DNA of 64,000 nucleotides from Ianthella basta (taxonomy: Eukaryota > Porifera > Demospongiae > Verongiida > Ianthellidae), in the NCBI GenBank assembly GCA_964019415.1, contig OZ025870.1, positions 9,211,415 through 9,275,414 on the forward strand, in the 5' to 3' direction. A program made the translations under genes and the position numbers. Below are positions 46,440-57,951 of this stretch, piece after piece (position 1 is the stretch's first letter; each line of letters opens with the position of its first letter). The notes under the pieces were generated by a model. That model worked only from the letters and a program-made list of their open reading frames with translations. It was not told where the DNA came from and did not search any database.

Positions 46440-48508
46440 ATGAACACGGCAGCCAGCCACAGAAGGGACTTTGAGGAGTTCACACTGCAGAAGTTTCCCC
46501 CAGACAACAAAAGGGAACTAGTGGAGTTTACCACAGGGATTTTGGTGACAGAGTTGGAGCAGCAATCAAAGATCCCTCTAGTGCAGCTTTGTCAAGAAGA
46601 CCAGATTACAACTGCTAGACCTCCCAAGTCTAGGTGCACGTGATGTGCTAGTTGTGCCAGCAAAGGAGCAAGTGTGTCAGCTAGCTAACAATAAGTGCTT
46701 GTAGAGTAGCTAGTGTATAGTGTAGTCACAGCTAGCTAGCTATAGCTACAATAGAATAGCTATGTAACTTCATGAAGATCCAGCTAAATTATATTTCACC
46801 TAGATGCATATATACTATTCATCCTGATAACTACATATAACTGTCTTATTATTTCTTCCATTCACAAAGACAGTGGAGGACAACTCTGTCCTGGGACAGT
46901 ATCGTAGGGTGGCATATGTGGATGAATTTTACTCCATTATCCACGATGTTCATGAAAAGGATCTTCTGCATGCAGGTTACAAGAAGACATTTGATAAGGT
47001 AAGTATGCATGGCATTGCAGTTTTATGTAATAAATATGGATGTAGGTACATATGCTTGTGACTGTAATTCTGTATCGTACATAAAATGATATTAAATTTT
47101 GCAATCTGATCATTATAATTATTAAATCTGTTGTACTAGATTCAGAGCATGTACCACGGTATCCCACAGAGTGTGGTGGAAAGATTTGTAGCCACATGCC
47201 CCCACTGTCAGCTGCGCAAACCTCAGCTTTCCACTGCTCCTTTAAAGTCCATCATTGCTAATGGCTTTTTGTGTAGGTTGCAGGTGAGCATAATTAATTT
47301 CCTAGCATGTACATATGTGCATGCATGCACACGTTGCAGCACTATCAATGTTCAAATGTCTTTTGGGTTAACGTTATAAGCATACTTCAATTACTCATTC
47401 AGATTGATCTCATAGTCATGAGACACTTGCCAGACAACGAGAACAGGTGGATTCTGCACTGTGTTGACCATTGGTCAAAATTCAATTTTGCCTTCGCCCT
47501 TCCCAGAAAAAAAGCAGCCAGTGTGGCTGCAGCTCTCAACAGCTACCTTTCCCCCTACTTTGGAGTTCCACGGATTCTACACTCTGACAATGGGCGAGAA
47601 TTTGTGAACAGTGTGATTGAAGGTTTGCTTGCGATTTGGCATTGTGACATCCAACTGGTCAGTGGCCGTCCTAGACATCCGCAGAGCCAGGGATTAGTGG
47701 AGAGAGCTCATTTCACACTGGAGAAGAAGCTCGCATCAGAGATTAGTAAGAACAACTCCAAGAACCCACCATGGAGTGCCTAGCTGCCTCGACTAATCTG
47801 TTAGTTGCATAGAGCATACATGCAGACTTACATGCAGAATGTCTATTACAGTCTTTATACTTTACACAATAATATTATATTTGTGCATTCAGATGCTATG
47901 AATACACAGGTGCATGAAACAACAGGAAGGAGCCCGTATGAACTTGTGTTTGGCCAAAAGCCCAGATCCGTCCTGTTTCCAGTATCGACTGCCACTGGAG
48001 TCATTTTGGAGGAGGACTTGACCAATGACGGATTGCACTTCGACACTGGGACATCTGCATTTGAGATGCCAGCGGAACAAATTGATGCGGAGGATGTTGA
48101 GGACTGCAACCAAGACATGGATGTGAATCTAGTCTAATCAATACATGGGCACTTAATACCATGCATATGTTTATTTGATCATGATGTATAATTATATTCT
48201 GATGTTATAGAAGTCATAGTGGAGTACTGAAAGTATGCTACCCAGCAAGCGAGCTAGAGGGGTACACTGGTTCACTGCCATGGTCAGTACAAGGGTGGCA
48301 GCAGGCTGCTTCTACTTCTTTGAGAAAAGCTGCAAGGGAACAAGCTCCATGGAATCAATTTGTGGCAAATGCTTACAAGTGCACAACTGGTTGTGTGACT
48401 CGGAAATGCCACTGCATAAAGCAGGGCATTAGTTGCAGCTCACATTGCCATGGAGGCAAAACCTGCACTGGAAAAATCTGTGACTTTACTAGCTTTACTG
48501 AGAGTTAA
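46440..48508 (+). CDS. Ginger-type integrase-like transposase with CXC-like tail, multi-exon
   Basis: Possible exon 1 starts at ATG 46440 (CACCATGA context). Exon 2 (46874-46998) and exon 3 (47140-47283) give the H2C2 zinc-binding domain: IIHDVHEKDLLHAGYKKTF, then YHGIP...CPHCQLRKPQ. Exon 4 (from 47403) is the integrase core: VDHWSK (first Asp), ILHSDNGREF (second Asp) and GRPRHPQSQGLVERAH (Glu). Exon 5 (47893-48137) continues with TGRSPYELVFGQKPR. A cysteine-rich stretch at about 48380-48470 (CTTGCVTRKCHCIKQG, then CSSHCHGGKTC) matches the tail of KRBA2/Ginger-type proteins. The enzyme class cuts and joins transposon ends by DDE chemistry. The copy carries one or more breaks. The exon 1 to 2 junction is uncertain. 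Confidence 0.75.
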
Positions 48509-48870
48509 ATCTATCTTAAATGTGATGGCATTTAACTTTAAGACAACTTTAAGTTCTAACTTTCACCTTTAAGGAGTTCCAACTTTCACGAACTTTAAAA
48601 CACAAATACTGTGATCTAAAGCTAACTTATAGTTGACAAGAATAACTATAATATATCTTTAAGTTTCAACTTTCAGCTATAAGGTATGACTAATTCAGCA
48701 ACTTTAGTTTGTATTTAACTGTGAGCTAAAGCTAACTTAAATTAGAAAACAACTACCTTTAAGATGACTTTAAATTCAACTTTCATTTATACAGGTGAGC
48801 AGTACCTCATTAGCTTTAGTGTGTACATACTGTGAGCTAAACCTAGCTTAAATTTGGAACAACTATACCT
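48509..48870. repeat. TTTAAG-rich tandem repeat, left half
   Basis: Diverged copies of a unit of about 115 bp: ACCTTTAAGATGACTTTAAG, TTCCAACTTTCACTTATA, GGTGAGCAGTACCTC-TTAGCTTTAGTGTGTA, TACTGTGAGCTAAAGCTAGC. The array continues after the nested element at 57952, which shows where that element inserted. Confidence 0.85.
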
Positions 48871-49151
48871 AAGACCTTCTTAGAATGACTGTCTCATTAT
48901 TAAAATGAATGTCCACAAGGGGTATTGCTATAAAACAGATCATTATTTCCACTGTATTCGTCACTGCTTAGAAAATCATGTTATTGCAGCAATTGCTAAT
49001 GGTTGTATAGTTTTAAGGATACATATTGATGAACTTAAGTGAGAGTAAAGTTTAAAATCCTCTATGATGATGAATAAATGGTGCATACAACAACTGTTTG
49101 TTTATATTGTTGTCAATGTTTGCTGAATAAGTTAATATATGATGTTATTCC

Positions 49152-51817
49152 TCATTAACTTGACTGGCAATTGCTAAGAACTCAATTTCTGCCATCGTGT
49201 CCGGCCCTGCATTAAAAGTGATGACATCTCTTCCGGCTCTAATACAGGTACTGGAGATTTCACCTGAAACATGAAGATAAAGACATTTGCAATATAATTT
49301 ATGTGTACCATTGTAATGAGCCACTGTGTATGTCATGATATCTTGGGCACAATTTTGTGACCCACATGTACAGTTGACATGCATGTGAAATTGCTTGTGA
49401 TCTGGTTATGTGTATTGTACTAGGTATCTTGGACACAATTTTGTGACCTACACTTGACTTGTGAAATTGCATATGTTTGTGTGCTATGTATGTATTATAT
49501 CTTGGCCACAATTTTGTGACCCACAGTTTAATCTAACCAGCACACAGGCGCGGACCGCGGACCTAGGCGCGTGACTCCTGACCAATGAGATGCTCGTATT
49601 TGGCTGCTATGAATACAATTGCCAAGGATCCTTGGCAATGGTATTCATAGTTCTTGTGGGGTATGGCCGTTGCCTGAGCGGCAGCGAGGAAGCGAAATCG
49701 TTTATCGTATCAAAGTTAGAACGAAAGAATATCATTCTATCGTAACGTGAACTCTCGTGACAGGCCAACGGGTCGTTCGACGTCTGTTGTAGTGGGGGCT
49801 TTACCTCGTAGGAGAATGACTTTGCGTTCTTTGGATACACGGCGAAATACGAAGAAAGATGGTTTGGGGGCAATCAAAGAGAGAGCGTCGAGCGCGACCA
49901 TTTTACCCGTCCGTGATAATTGGAGCTGTATCTTGCAGAAGAGTCTTTCGCTAAGCTTTTTACCAGTATCATTCTATCAACACATGTTCATGAACACATT
50001 TCGTTCGACTCAAAGACTGCGAAACGCCATTAGAGACGATTTAAAGCGTAGCAAACTTAGCTAGCAAGCAAGCTAGTTATAAGCAATTAGCTACTGTTTA
50101 GCTACCTATTTCAATTTTGTGCTGTGGTGTCTAAACGTCTTAACTACCTACTCATGACGGCGGCTCCGAATGGGGTAGGCATTTCTCGGCGGAACGATTT
50201 TGGGCTTCGTTTCTCCCTTGATCATTCTTACAGACACGCCCTCCTGCCGAGCCAACACATGGACTTCCACCACAGCGTGTACCCGTTAAAACGCGTTAGG
50301 TCGTTCGATGATCTGATTGGGCGCACGATTTCCAGCTGTACGGAAAGAAAGCACCAGACCAGACCCTTCCCCGCTCTTCGTAAGTAGCTCACAATAATTA
50401 TAAATTTCTTGTGATCGGAAATTGGGAGATAAGAATTGGTAGATTTACCTTATTTATTTCGCGATTTTTAGGAAATTGGTAGTCTACCCACATTGACAGG
50501 AACTAGCTACGGAAGATACAACTTAACTGCTTGGTTGCAGAGGTGAGTCACGTGTATGAACCACTGTTCTATAGTCTGTATGTAGCAGTATCAGGTTTAG
50601 CAGACCCAAGTCTAGCCTAACCATTTTTAGTTACTGGTGACCTGTCTACGAAAAATGACCAAGGGATATCGCATCACTGTAGCCCCTGTTTGCTTCAGTG
50701 GCCAAATAGTTAAATGTTATGTACCTTCTTTGTTGTCTTCCTGGAAGACGACTACCAGTTCTCCTTCAACTGTGAACGCACGTATTAGTGTGGTCCACAG
50801 TTGCTCAGTGCTTCTGTAGACCACAAAGTTCTTGTGGATGGGAACTTCAGAGCACCTGAGGCTGACTCCTGGGGTGCTGTGGGCATCCTGTGCCCAGAAG
50901 CCAACCACAATTGCTGATACTGTGTTTGGGAACATCTGACCTACACAGGGAAAATTATGTCGATACACCAGCTGCAGTAAAAGTGCCATCTCATGCATGT
51001 CTACATAATATTGAATTTCTATGTGTAAGCACCAAATAAGTCATGCAATCCAGGATCATATAAGTAGCTTTATTGTTTCCTAGTTGCCCTAATCTCACGG
51101 GGCCAGACCCTTTCTCATGAAGCAGTATCATTTGTAAAGACTGTCGCATAGTGTAGCAGCCACTCTACGGGCAGCTGCCTCGATCCTTGCGCCTTCTTTG
51201 CACACCGCCATACTACGTCGGGTTGAACTTGACCCACAACAAAGAGGTGTTATGAAACACCTAGTCCGGCGTTCCCACGGATATTACACAACAGTTGAGC
51301 TAACTCCCAGACCCTTTCTCGGGCGCTTGCACAATACCGGAAAGGGTCTGGCCCCGCGAGACTATAGTTGCCCAGAAACCTCCTTTCAATTGCAAGAAAG
51401 TGAAAAAAAGAAAAGGTAATGCTTGTGAGGAATCAACTCTTAGAGAGGTTAGGCCGTTCTAGTCCAGTATGGTAGTGCGTGTGCCAACAAGTGGTCATGT
51501 AAATCAAGAAACCCCCTTTTCAACCGTCTGGCTACGCCTCTGTAATCTTGAAATAATACTAGGTTATGTACTGTATAATAGCTATTGCTGTAGCTGTAGA
51601 CTAACCTTCCAATGCCTGTGCATGGGCATCATCGAAACAACCATACATAGTCTGGCTGCATTGCAGGTGGGCTGCAAATACTTGGGCAAACTCTGCAGCC
51701 TTTTCCACACTGCAGTGAGCCATTATGATAAATGACTGTACAGCCATGTGAATGGTGCTGAGTTCTTTTGCACTCCAAGCAAGTGTTTTTATGTCCTCCA
51801 CATCAGCAGCATCATTC
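49152..51817 (-). CDS. possible methyltransferase-like minus-strand gene (three exons)
   Basis: Three minus-strand segments have good splice sites. The first is 51817-51609: acceptor TTCTTGTAG, NDAADVEDIKTLAWSAKEL, then donor GGAAG/gttagt. The second is 50944-50722: acceptor CCCTGTGTAG, MFPNTVSAIVVGFWAQD, YRSTEQLWTTLIRAFTVEGE and LVVVF, donor GAAG/gtacat. The third is 49260-49152: acceptor ATGTTTCAG, GEISSTCIRAGRDVITFNAG, ending IASQVNEE and a stop. The order L-IRAFT-GELVVVF ... G...TCIRAGRDVITF resembles the C-terminal SAM-binding half of DNA-adenine-type methyltransferases (G-D-VLDPF-G-G-T...A...GR..I..E), but the glycine-rich loop is degenerate and no catalytic DPPY is seen. The upstream part is missing. 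Real exons are likely; the function is a guess. Confidence 0.4.
49347..49526. repeat. subterminal CACAATTTTGTGACCCAC repeats at left of element B
   Basis: Three copies (about 49348, 49436 and 49508) of CACAATTTTGTGACC(C/T)(A)CA, one every 70-90 bp. The reverse-complement palindrome CACAAAATTGTG followed by the same GACCCAC occurs in the 36-bp array at the other end (57014-57301). Confidence 0.7.
49607..49650. promoter_or_regulatory. 44-bp loopless palindrome
   Basis: CTATGAATACAATTGCCAAG with GA/TC at the centre is followed by its reverse complement with one mismatch. It lies between the end of the minus-strand gene and the first plus-strand exon of element B. It may be a protein-binding site or a tiny foldback insertion. 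Confidence 0.6.
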
Positions 51818-54800
51818 TACAAGAACACAAAGTCACACACAGTGTTCAGTCATAACATTTTGATATGTCAGTACAATGGTGGAAGTGTTGTATACATATG
51901 TATCCTTAATATATTTAATCTTTTCCAGTCTGTGCGTTCGTTCGTTCGTTTGCTTGTGCGTGGCATTAAAAACGGGCATTTGATTGGACGACGCAATGAA
52001 GTAACTGCAAACATGGCTGCTTTGGCAGTGTACATGTGCCTTGCAGCCAGCCGTCTCTTAGACACTCTGCGCGCCTCTGTATGCATGTACATGCATAAGG
52101 TACGTATACACTCATACGTACATGTGAATAAGTACGCACTGGGAGCAAGAACATGTACATACAAAAATAGATACGTTTGGTATAAACATCATATTATGCA
52201 CCCTTGTCATCTTCTCTATAGGATTCAGTGATAGTGATGATGATGATGATGAGGTTCTGCACTTTTACAATATCGAAGGCGAACAGGAAGGTGTGTAAAC
52301 GTGACATGCACTGTGTGTGCGTGTGTGTGCATGTATACTGGTACGTACAGTGCATGCATAGTGGTACGTACGGTGTATGCATAGTGGTACGCACAGTGCA
52401 TGCATAGTGGTACGTACAGTGTATGCATAGTGGTACGTACAGTGTATGCATACTGGTATATGCAGTGTGCATATGTAATGTGCACATATTCAGACCTTTT
52501 GGACGCTAAGTGAATGTATGTACGTACTGTGTGTGTGTGCGCACATTTGTTGGTATATGCATGTGTGTGGGTGCTTGGGTCTAAATGTGTGTGTACGATG
52601 CAAAATAGATAAATGCAGTGTAAGAACTGATACTATTAATGTACCTTCACTATACGTAGCATCCAGTGACTCCTCCTCAGTCCATGATGATGATGATGAT
52701 AATGGTGACATCCTTCATTACTATGAGACAGAAAGCAGGCAGGAAGGTATAGTGTATACATATAATGCATAACTATACCTTAACCACATGATATACACCT
52801 GGCACAAAAATGGTATCGCATTATCTATACTGCTTGCACTATGTACGTGTGCTTGTGCCTGGGGTACATTAGCAAATACCCTTATCCTGCATAAAATGGT
52901 GACGAGTAGCAACAGGTACATAAAAGTGTAACACAAATAGTTAATGTGCATAAAATTAAATAGAACAGAACCAATCTGTTCAAACTTACTGTTTGGCATG
53001 TCAGTAAGGAGGACTAAGATATATACGTATATCTGAACGTATCCCATTAAATTATGGATGTACATTTTCTAAGATGAAATAAGTTGTCACAAAATTGCAC
53101 TTGCACAACTAACTGGACACAATTGCAAGTATGTAACTAAAATAAATCGACAATCATCCACAATATTTAATTACTATACATAATAGGTCCATCATGCTGC
53201 TCATGTAACTGCTTGAGTAGCGTGGATGAGGACTACAGGAAGAAATGCCATGAAGTATTCAAGGGAAAAAAACAGGCATGAGCAGCGTCAATTCATTCTG
53301 GACTTGATGGTGGCATCTCAGACTAGCAAACAGGAAAGGAAGTTTAAGGTTTGAATGTCTGGCAAGCCTACTAGAGACTGCTAATACACAACTTTATACA
53401 ACTCGTCAACTACGTAATAGACAGCTGTAAGTTTGTATTATACTCTTAATACTCATGTTACAGCTTATGATGCAAGGAAGATGGCTGTGCTGCAAGGCAT
53501 TTGCCCATTTGTTAGAGACGACTACAAAAAGGGTAAGACGAATTCATAGCCTGTACCATTCTGGGGTGACAACACTGGACCGAATAACACCTCAAGGACG
53601 CAACACTTCCAACAGGTACAATACCATTTTACACAGAAATGCAACAAATTACATAATATTATGCATACATTAACTACATGCCTGCCTGCAGGACTGAGCA
53701 AGCAGTGGCATGGATGAACGGGTGGTTTCAGCTAGTGGGAGACCACATGCCCGACAGTCAGATGATCCACCTACCCAATTTTCTTACCAGAGAAGGAATC
53801 TATAAAGAGATGGAGCAGGAAATGAGGGCTGAAGGGATGATGAAAGAAGAGATAGTGTCCCTGTCACACTTTCATCAGCTTTGGTCAAAACACTTCCCAT
53901 GTGTATCCATCCCAAAGGTACGTACTGAGTGAAACGTTACATTGTATATCTCAGATTTTATAAAACAGAACCTGCCCATATCCACCCACCCACCCACACA
54001 CACAAACACATATACACAAACACACACATGTACACACGCACAGACCAATCGATTTGCACAATGTGACACCTGCGCAAAGTACAAACAGGAAAAGAGGAAG
54101 TTAACCGGTAACAAAGAGAGAGTGGCACAACTGGAGGCAGAATACAAACTGCACATGGGGGAGATCAAGTGAGCAGAAAGGTTTTCTCCAGAGCAGTACA
54201 AGAAATACTTAAGTATGAATTGTTTCACTCAATGCTTTTACAGGTTAGAGAGGAATAAGTACCACAAACATGTTAGAAAAGCACGCTCTAACCCAAGCAA
54301 GTATATGACCATAATAATTGACGAGATGGACCAGGAGAAGACAAGTCTTCCCTTTTTGCCGAGGGAAAGCAAGGCAGCCCAGGTTGAATAGCATACACAA
54401 GAAACATGAGAGTTGATAACTTTACACAAAGTATAATAATGCACAATGGTCCACATCCTACTCACACCAGATTAAACTGACATATCACCTTTTGTGTCAA
54501 CATTGCAGGGTCTGTGGAGACTCAAAACCCACGTTACTGGAGTCATCGTTCACACTGATGTTGAGCATGGTAAGAAAGTATATGCTTTTGTGGACCATCT
54601 GCAATGGCCACATGACTCCAATTTGACAATAAACATTTTGGAGGAAGTACTCTCAGAGTGGCACCACAACCAACTCCCAGACGTCCTATATCTACAGCTG
54701 GACAATTGTTTCCGGGAAAACAAGAACAGGTACCTCTTTGGGTACTGTGCCAACTTGATAGAGTTGCAAGTATTCAAAAAGGTGAGTACAATACAGGACA

Positions 54801-57687
54801 CATTCGGCTTCACTATATAGTGGCGGATTGTCTGTAGTGGATACAACTTTGAATGGTACATACGTATTGACAGACTCTTACTAATAGGGAATTATTTAAA
54901 TTATTATAATAAAACTAGACAAATATGAGGTTCCTCAGTCAATCCTAACTGTAGTCACATGGACAACTGCTAGTGTTTATATACTATAATGATGGAACAC
55001 AAGTAAATTCCCAACTCTTCATTTTGTTTCTGTTATGTACGTAGATCAGAATCAACTTCCTGCATGTGGGCCATACCCATGCAGATGCTGACCAGTTTTT
55101 TAGTCGCATATCTCAGAGAGTCCAGAGACATGGAGCTCAGAGTATGACAGGTAATGTAACAATGATGATGTTTTCGTGCACTAGTAGTAAATATGTACAT
55201 ATGCTAAATTTTAACATTAAATTTTTCATTAGGGCTGATTAAAGTCTAGCATGTCACAGTCTTTGAAAGTAAGTGACATGTCACTAGGTTCCAAAAATTC
55301 TGATCACTTTACAGATCTTTGCCATCAAATCAAGGAATCATACACACCAGCAGCAAAAACAGTGGTTCTAGACAGGGTGTATGATTACAAGGATCACTAC
55401 GACGGTCATATTGACAAGATCAGCGGCCACTCACGTCCTCTGTGCTTCAAGTTCCAGCTGGTTGAATCCAGAGCCTTTCTGCAGTACCGCCACAACAGCA
55501 GCTGTGCCTGGATCACCTGCAGAACACCACTCTTGAAGGTTTGCCGATAAATGTGCATGGTTGAAAAGGCAAAATGGGGTACCAGCAGCCTATGACGCTA
55601 TTCTCTTACGTGCTCTCCACGTTGCCATTGGGTACGCTGTCGTTGTCAATACCTCAAAATAAGCCTATCCATGGTCTTTAATTGTACTTTGCCATAGCCG
55701 TTTGGCTAGTTTCGCTGAAGCGCCCCAATACATTAAGACAGGAGACGCCATTTTGAACCGGCACATTCCTAAATTATTAGTCTCGTTCCCAGCCCACTTC
55801 CGGCCGCCATTTTAAAATGGCGGGCGGAAGAGGGCTTGGAACGACACTATTCCTAAATAGACGTCACGAGCGTGACGTCTGATTACATGTATAGTTTGTC
55901 TAACTTTCAGAATGCCCTGCAAAAATGTCTTAAATTTCTGCTACAGACACAACCCAACAACAGGATGACACCAGCGCAAGTACCACCTACTTTGGAGAAG
56001 AATGACATGCCTCTTCTGAGACGGGACATCCCAAAGTGGTTAGAGTGGCTTGAAGAGGAAGCCTGCCAGGAGTGGCAAGCCTTTCTGAGAGACCCTCTTC
56101 CTCCTGGCACACGGGAGCACAAGCTACCACAACTGGTGGAAATGAGGAAAGCTGAGGACCACCATCACTCTGTGGAGAGGTGTTCCATACTTTCAAGACC
56201 AACATTCAGTGAGGTTGGTGCCACACTGCGAGAGAATTTAATGCCATAGAGTAAATCAGCATCTGTGATTCAGACTGTAAGTGACTTTCTTGGCGTCTGA
56301 AATAATAGAATACAGCTCTCCACATTAGTGTATACACAGTACAAGTTATACTAGTGTATAAAATTGCATGGTACTAGCTAGCTAGCTACAAATTTGTGCC
56401 CATGCAGCTGTACAAGGAAATTAGAAATGCAGGGTGAACTCCATGGAAATGAGGCTTATCACGGTGTTGAGTTACTGGTGCTTGTTTCTATGCTTCTTCT
56501 GCTGGCCATTTCTAAATCCATTTTAATTTTGAAGGAATTTTATAGCTACACTAATTTGTACAGTATTTGCATATCCAAATGGCTATAACTACATTACATT
56601 AATACCTGCATTGAGTAATACCCCTTCGGATCCTTAAATTAGATGAAGACTGTGCAGAACATTGAGCACAGTTATGCTACTCTAGATGAACTGGCTGCCG
56701 TGTTACCATAATGGTTATACATACATGCGAGCACAACAAAATGGCGGCATTGGGGTATCTTAATATGCGGGGAAGACAAACTTCCCACCCGCTCCAGCGC
56801 TGTACTTATTGGATTGACACCGGAGCTTAGATATTTGCCCTTCACGTCCATACGTAAGTCCTCATACATGACTTGGGTCTGTAGGTGCCTTGTGTCGTGC
56901 GCTAGGAGCATGCAAAAATTTGGTGGGAAAGAAAATAATATGAAAAGACAAAATGGGGTACTAGCAGCCTATGATGCTTTTCTCTTATGTGCACTCCAGG
57001 TTGCCTTTGGGTACTATACCAGTTCACAAAATTGTGACCCACTTTGCTACTATACCAGTTCACAAAATTGTGACCCACTTTGCTACTATACCAGTTCACA
57101 AAATTGTGACCCACTTTGCTACTATACCAGTTCACAAAATTGTGACCCACTTTGCTACTATACCAGTTCACAAAATTGTGACCCACTTTGCTACTATACC
57201 AGTTCACAAAATTGTGACCCACTTTGCTACTATACCAGTTCACAAAATTGTGACCCACTTTGCTACTATACCAGTTCACAAAATTGTGACCCCTTTTGCT
57301 ACTACACTCCATCATCCTTGTATTATCATGCTCCAGGTCATTATTGGCTCCCGAACTGGAGTGGTGGGCGTGGAAGACACCTCTTATCTGAGTGTTGGCT
57401 CTCTTGTGGCCGTAAACGTTGAGGAATGGGATCCACCTTGTATCGGATTGGTCTCTGAGGTCAAAGGGGAGGAAGAGGTGGAGGTAGCCTGGCTGAGGGG
57501 CAGCTACACCAAGCCATGGCTGCCATGGATGGTCCCAGATCCAACAGACCAGCGAAGAAAGACGCAGTGGTGCACTGCAGTGAGGAGAGAGGCAATACTT
57601 TTGTATAACTTCAAGCTCACCAAAGGCAACAAACTCCGTCGCAATGTAATCCAAGCACTAAAAGAACAGTACGAGGCCTTGCTGTAG
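50154..57687 (+). CDS. DUF7869-like putative transposase of element B, multi-exon
   Basis: A possible first exon (50154-50381, MTAAPNGVGISRRNDFGLRF) ends at a GTAAGT donor. Two similar acidic exons (52222-52290, 52660-52746) precede CSCNCLSSVDEDY (53187-53348; a frameshift at an A-run). Then follow GRWLCCKAFAHLLE (53464-53615); WMNGWFQLVGDHMP and SHFHQLWSKHFPCVSIPK (53692-53917); RFAQCDTCAKYK (54044-54168); YMTIIIDEMDQEKTSLP (54244-54382); LYLQLDNCFRENKNRYLFGY (54509-54781); FLHVGHTHADADQFFSRIS (55045-55150); VYDYKDHYDGHI (to 55538); a WLEWLEEEACQEWQAFL exon (55914-56249); and a Tudor/SH3-like C-terminus with LVAVNVEEWDPPCIGLV (57337-57687). The D in IIDEMDQ, in QLDN and in GHTH-ADADQ form a plausible RNase H-type triad. 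Junctions are GT/AG. A stop lies at the 55233 junction, so this copy is slightly decayed. Confidence 0.65.
51094..51360. mobile_element. 267-bp MITE inside element B
   Basis: CTCACGGGGCCAGACCCTTTC at the left is mirrored by GAAAGGGTCTGGCCCCGCGAG at the right (one mismatch). The interior has no coding capacity. It lies in an intron of the minus-strand gene. No clear target duplication was found. Confidence 0.75.
52325..52480. repeat. 23-bp minisatellite (TGGTACGTACAGTGTATGCATAG)n
   Basis: About six head-to-tail copies inside an intron of the element B gene, between the two acidic exons. Units differ at C/T positions. Confidence 0.85.
55778..55847. mobile_element. 70-bp hairpin mini-MITE
   Basis: AGTCTCGTTCCCAGCCCACT on the left pairs with the right arm GAGGGCTTGGAACGACACT around the central palindrome CCGCCATTTTAAAATGGCGG. 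It lies in an intron of the element B gene. A TGACGTCA-like palindrome (ACGTCACGAGCGTGACGT) follows at 55862-55879. Confidence 0.6.
57014..57301. repeat. 36-bp tandem repeat, eight copies
   Basis: Eight near-perfect copies of a 36-bp unit containing ACCAGTTCACAAAATTGTGA and then CCCACTTTGC. Because 36 is divisible by three, several frames on both strands stay open and read as 12-residue repeats (for example YTSSQNCDPLCY); they are not evidence for a protein. The copies sit in an intron just before the last exon of the element B gene. A short exon-like stretch before them (56953-57011) duplicates one near 55572-55630. Confidence 0.9.
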
Positions 57688-57951
57688 TTCAAAACACCTG
57701 AATTGCTGTAATCTCATGTCTGTTATTCATCTGTAATCAATATTATCATGAAATGAGAATATCTTCAGTATACTCACATCTGAATTGTTCTGCCATCATG
57801 GGGCAATCTTTGACCTTAGTGCAAATGTAGTTTGAGAATTATGCAAGAATGATGCTAATTGCAATTAAAAATTAGCACATTTGGCCATGATCAGGCAAAA
57901 TTATCTCTGGACAGTCATTCTAATAATAAGACACTCATTCTTAGAGGCTGT

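Larger units (their letters stand above)
48871..57951 (+). mobile_element. 9.08-kb DUF7869-type DNA transposon nested in Ginger (element B)
   Basis: Both ends fold onto each other: left AAGACCTTCTTAGAATGACT and on to GTCCA (48871-48915), right TGGACAGTCATTCTAATAAT and on to AGAGGCTGT (about 57908-57951). The imperfect TIR is about 45 bp, with an internal repeat (GAATGASTGTC). TACCT at 48866-48870 and 57952-57956 is a 5-bp target duplication. Outside it, the same tandem repeat continues in frame on both sides, which fixes the boundaries independently. Inside are a plus-strand multi-exon DUF7869-like gene, a minus-strand methyltransferase-like gene and two small MITEs. The unusual combination of a 5-bp duplication with this protein type does not match a superfamily I know. 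Confidence 0.85.

Noticed and set aside
46440-48508. LTR retrotransposon integrase
   Set aside because: No reverse transcriptase, RNase H, gag or LTRs nearby; the integrase is intron-split and bounded by TIRs.
51868-52487. Frames around 51.9-52.5 kb on both strands
   Set aside because: They overlap the 23-bp minisatellite and the intron between acidic exons; composition follows the repeat.
56814-57687. Three overlapping long frames with 12-residue repeats around 57.0-57.3 kb
   Set aside because: The 36-bp repeat period keeps every frame open; only the last exon (57337-57687) shows non-repeat protein character.
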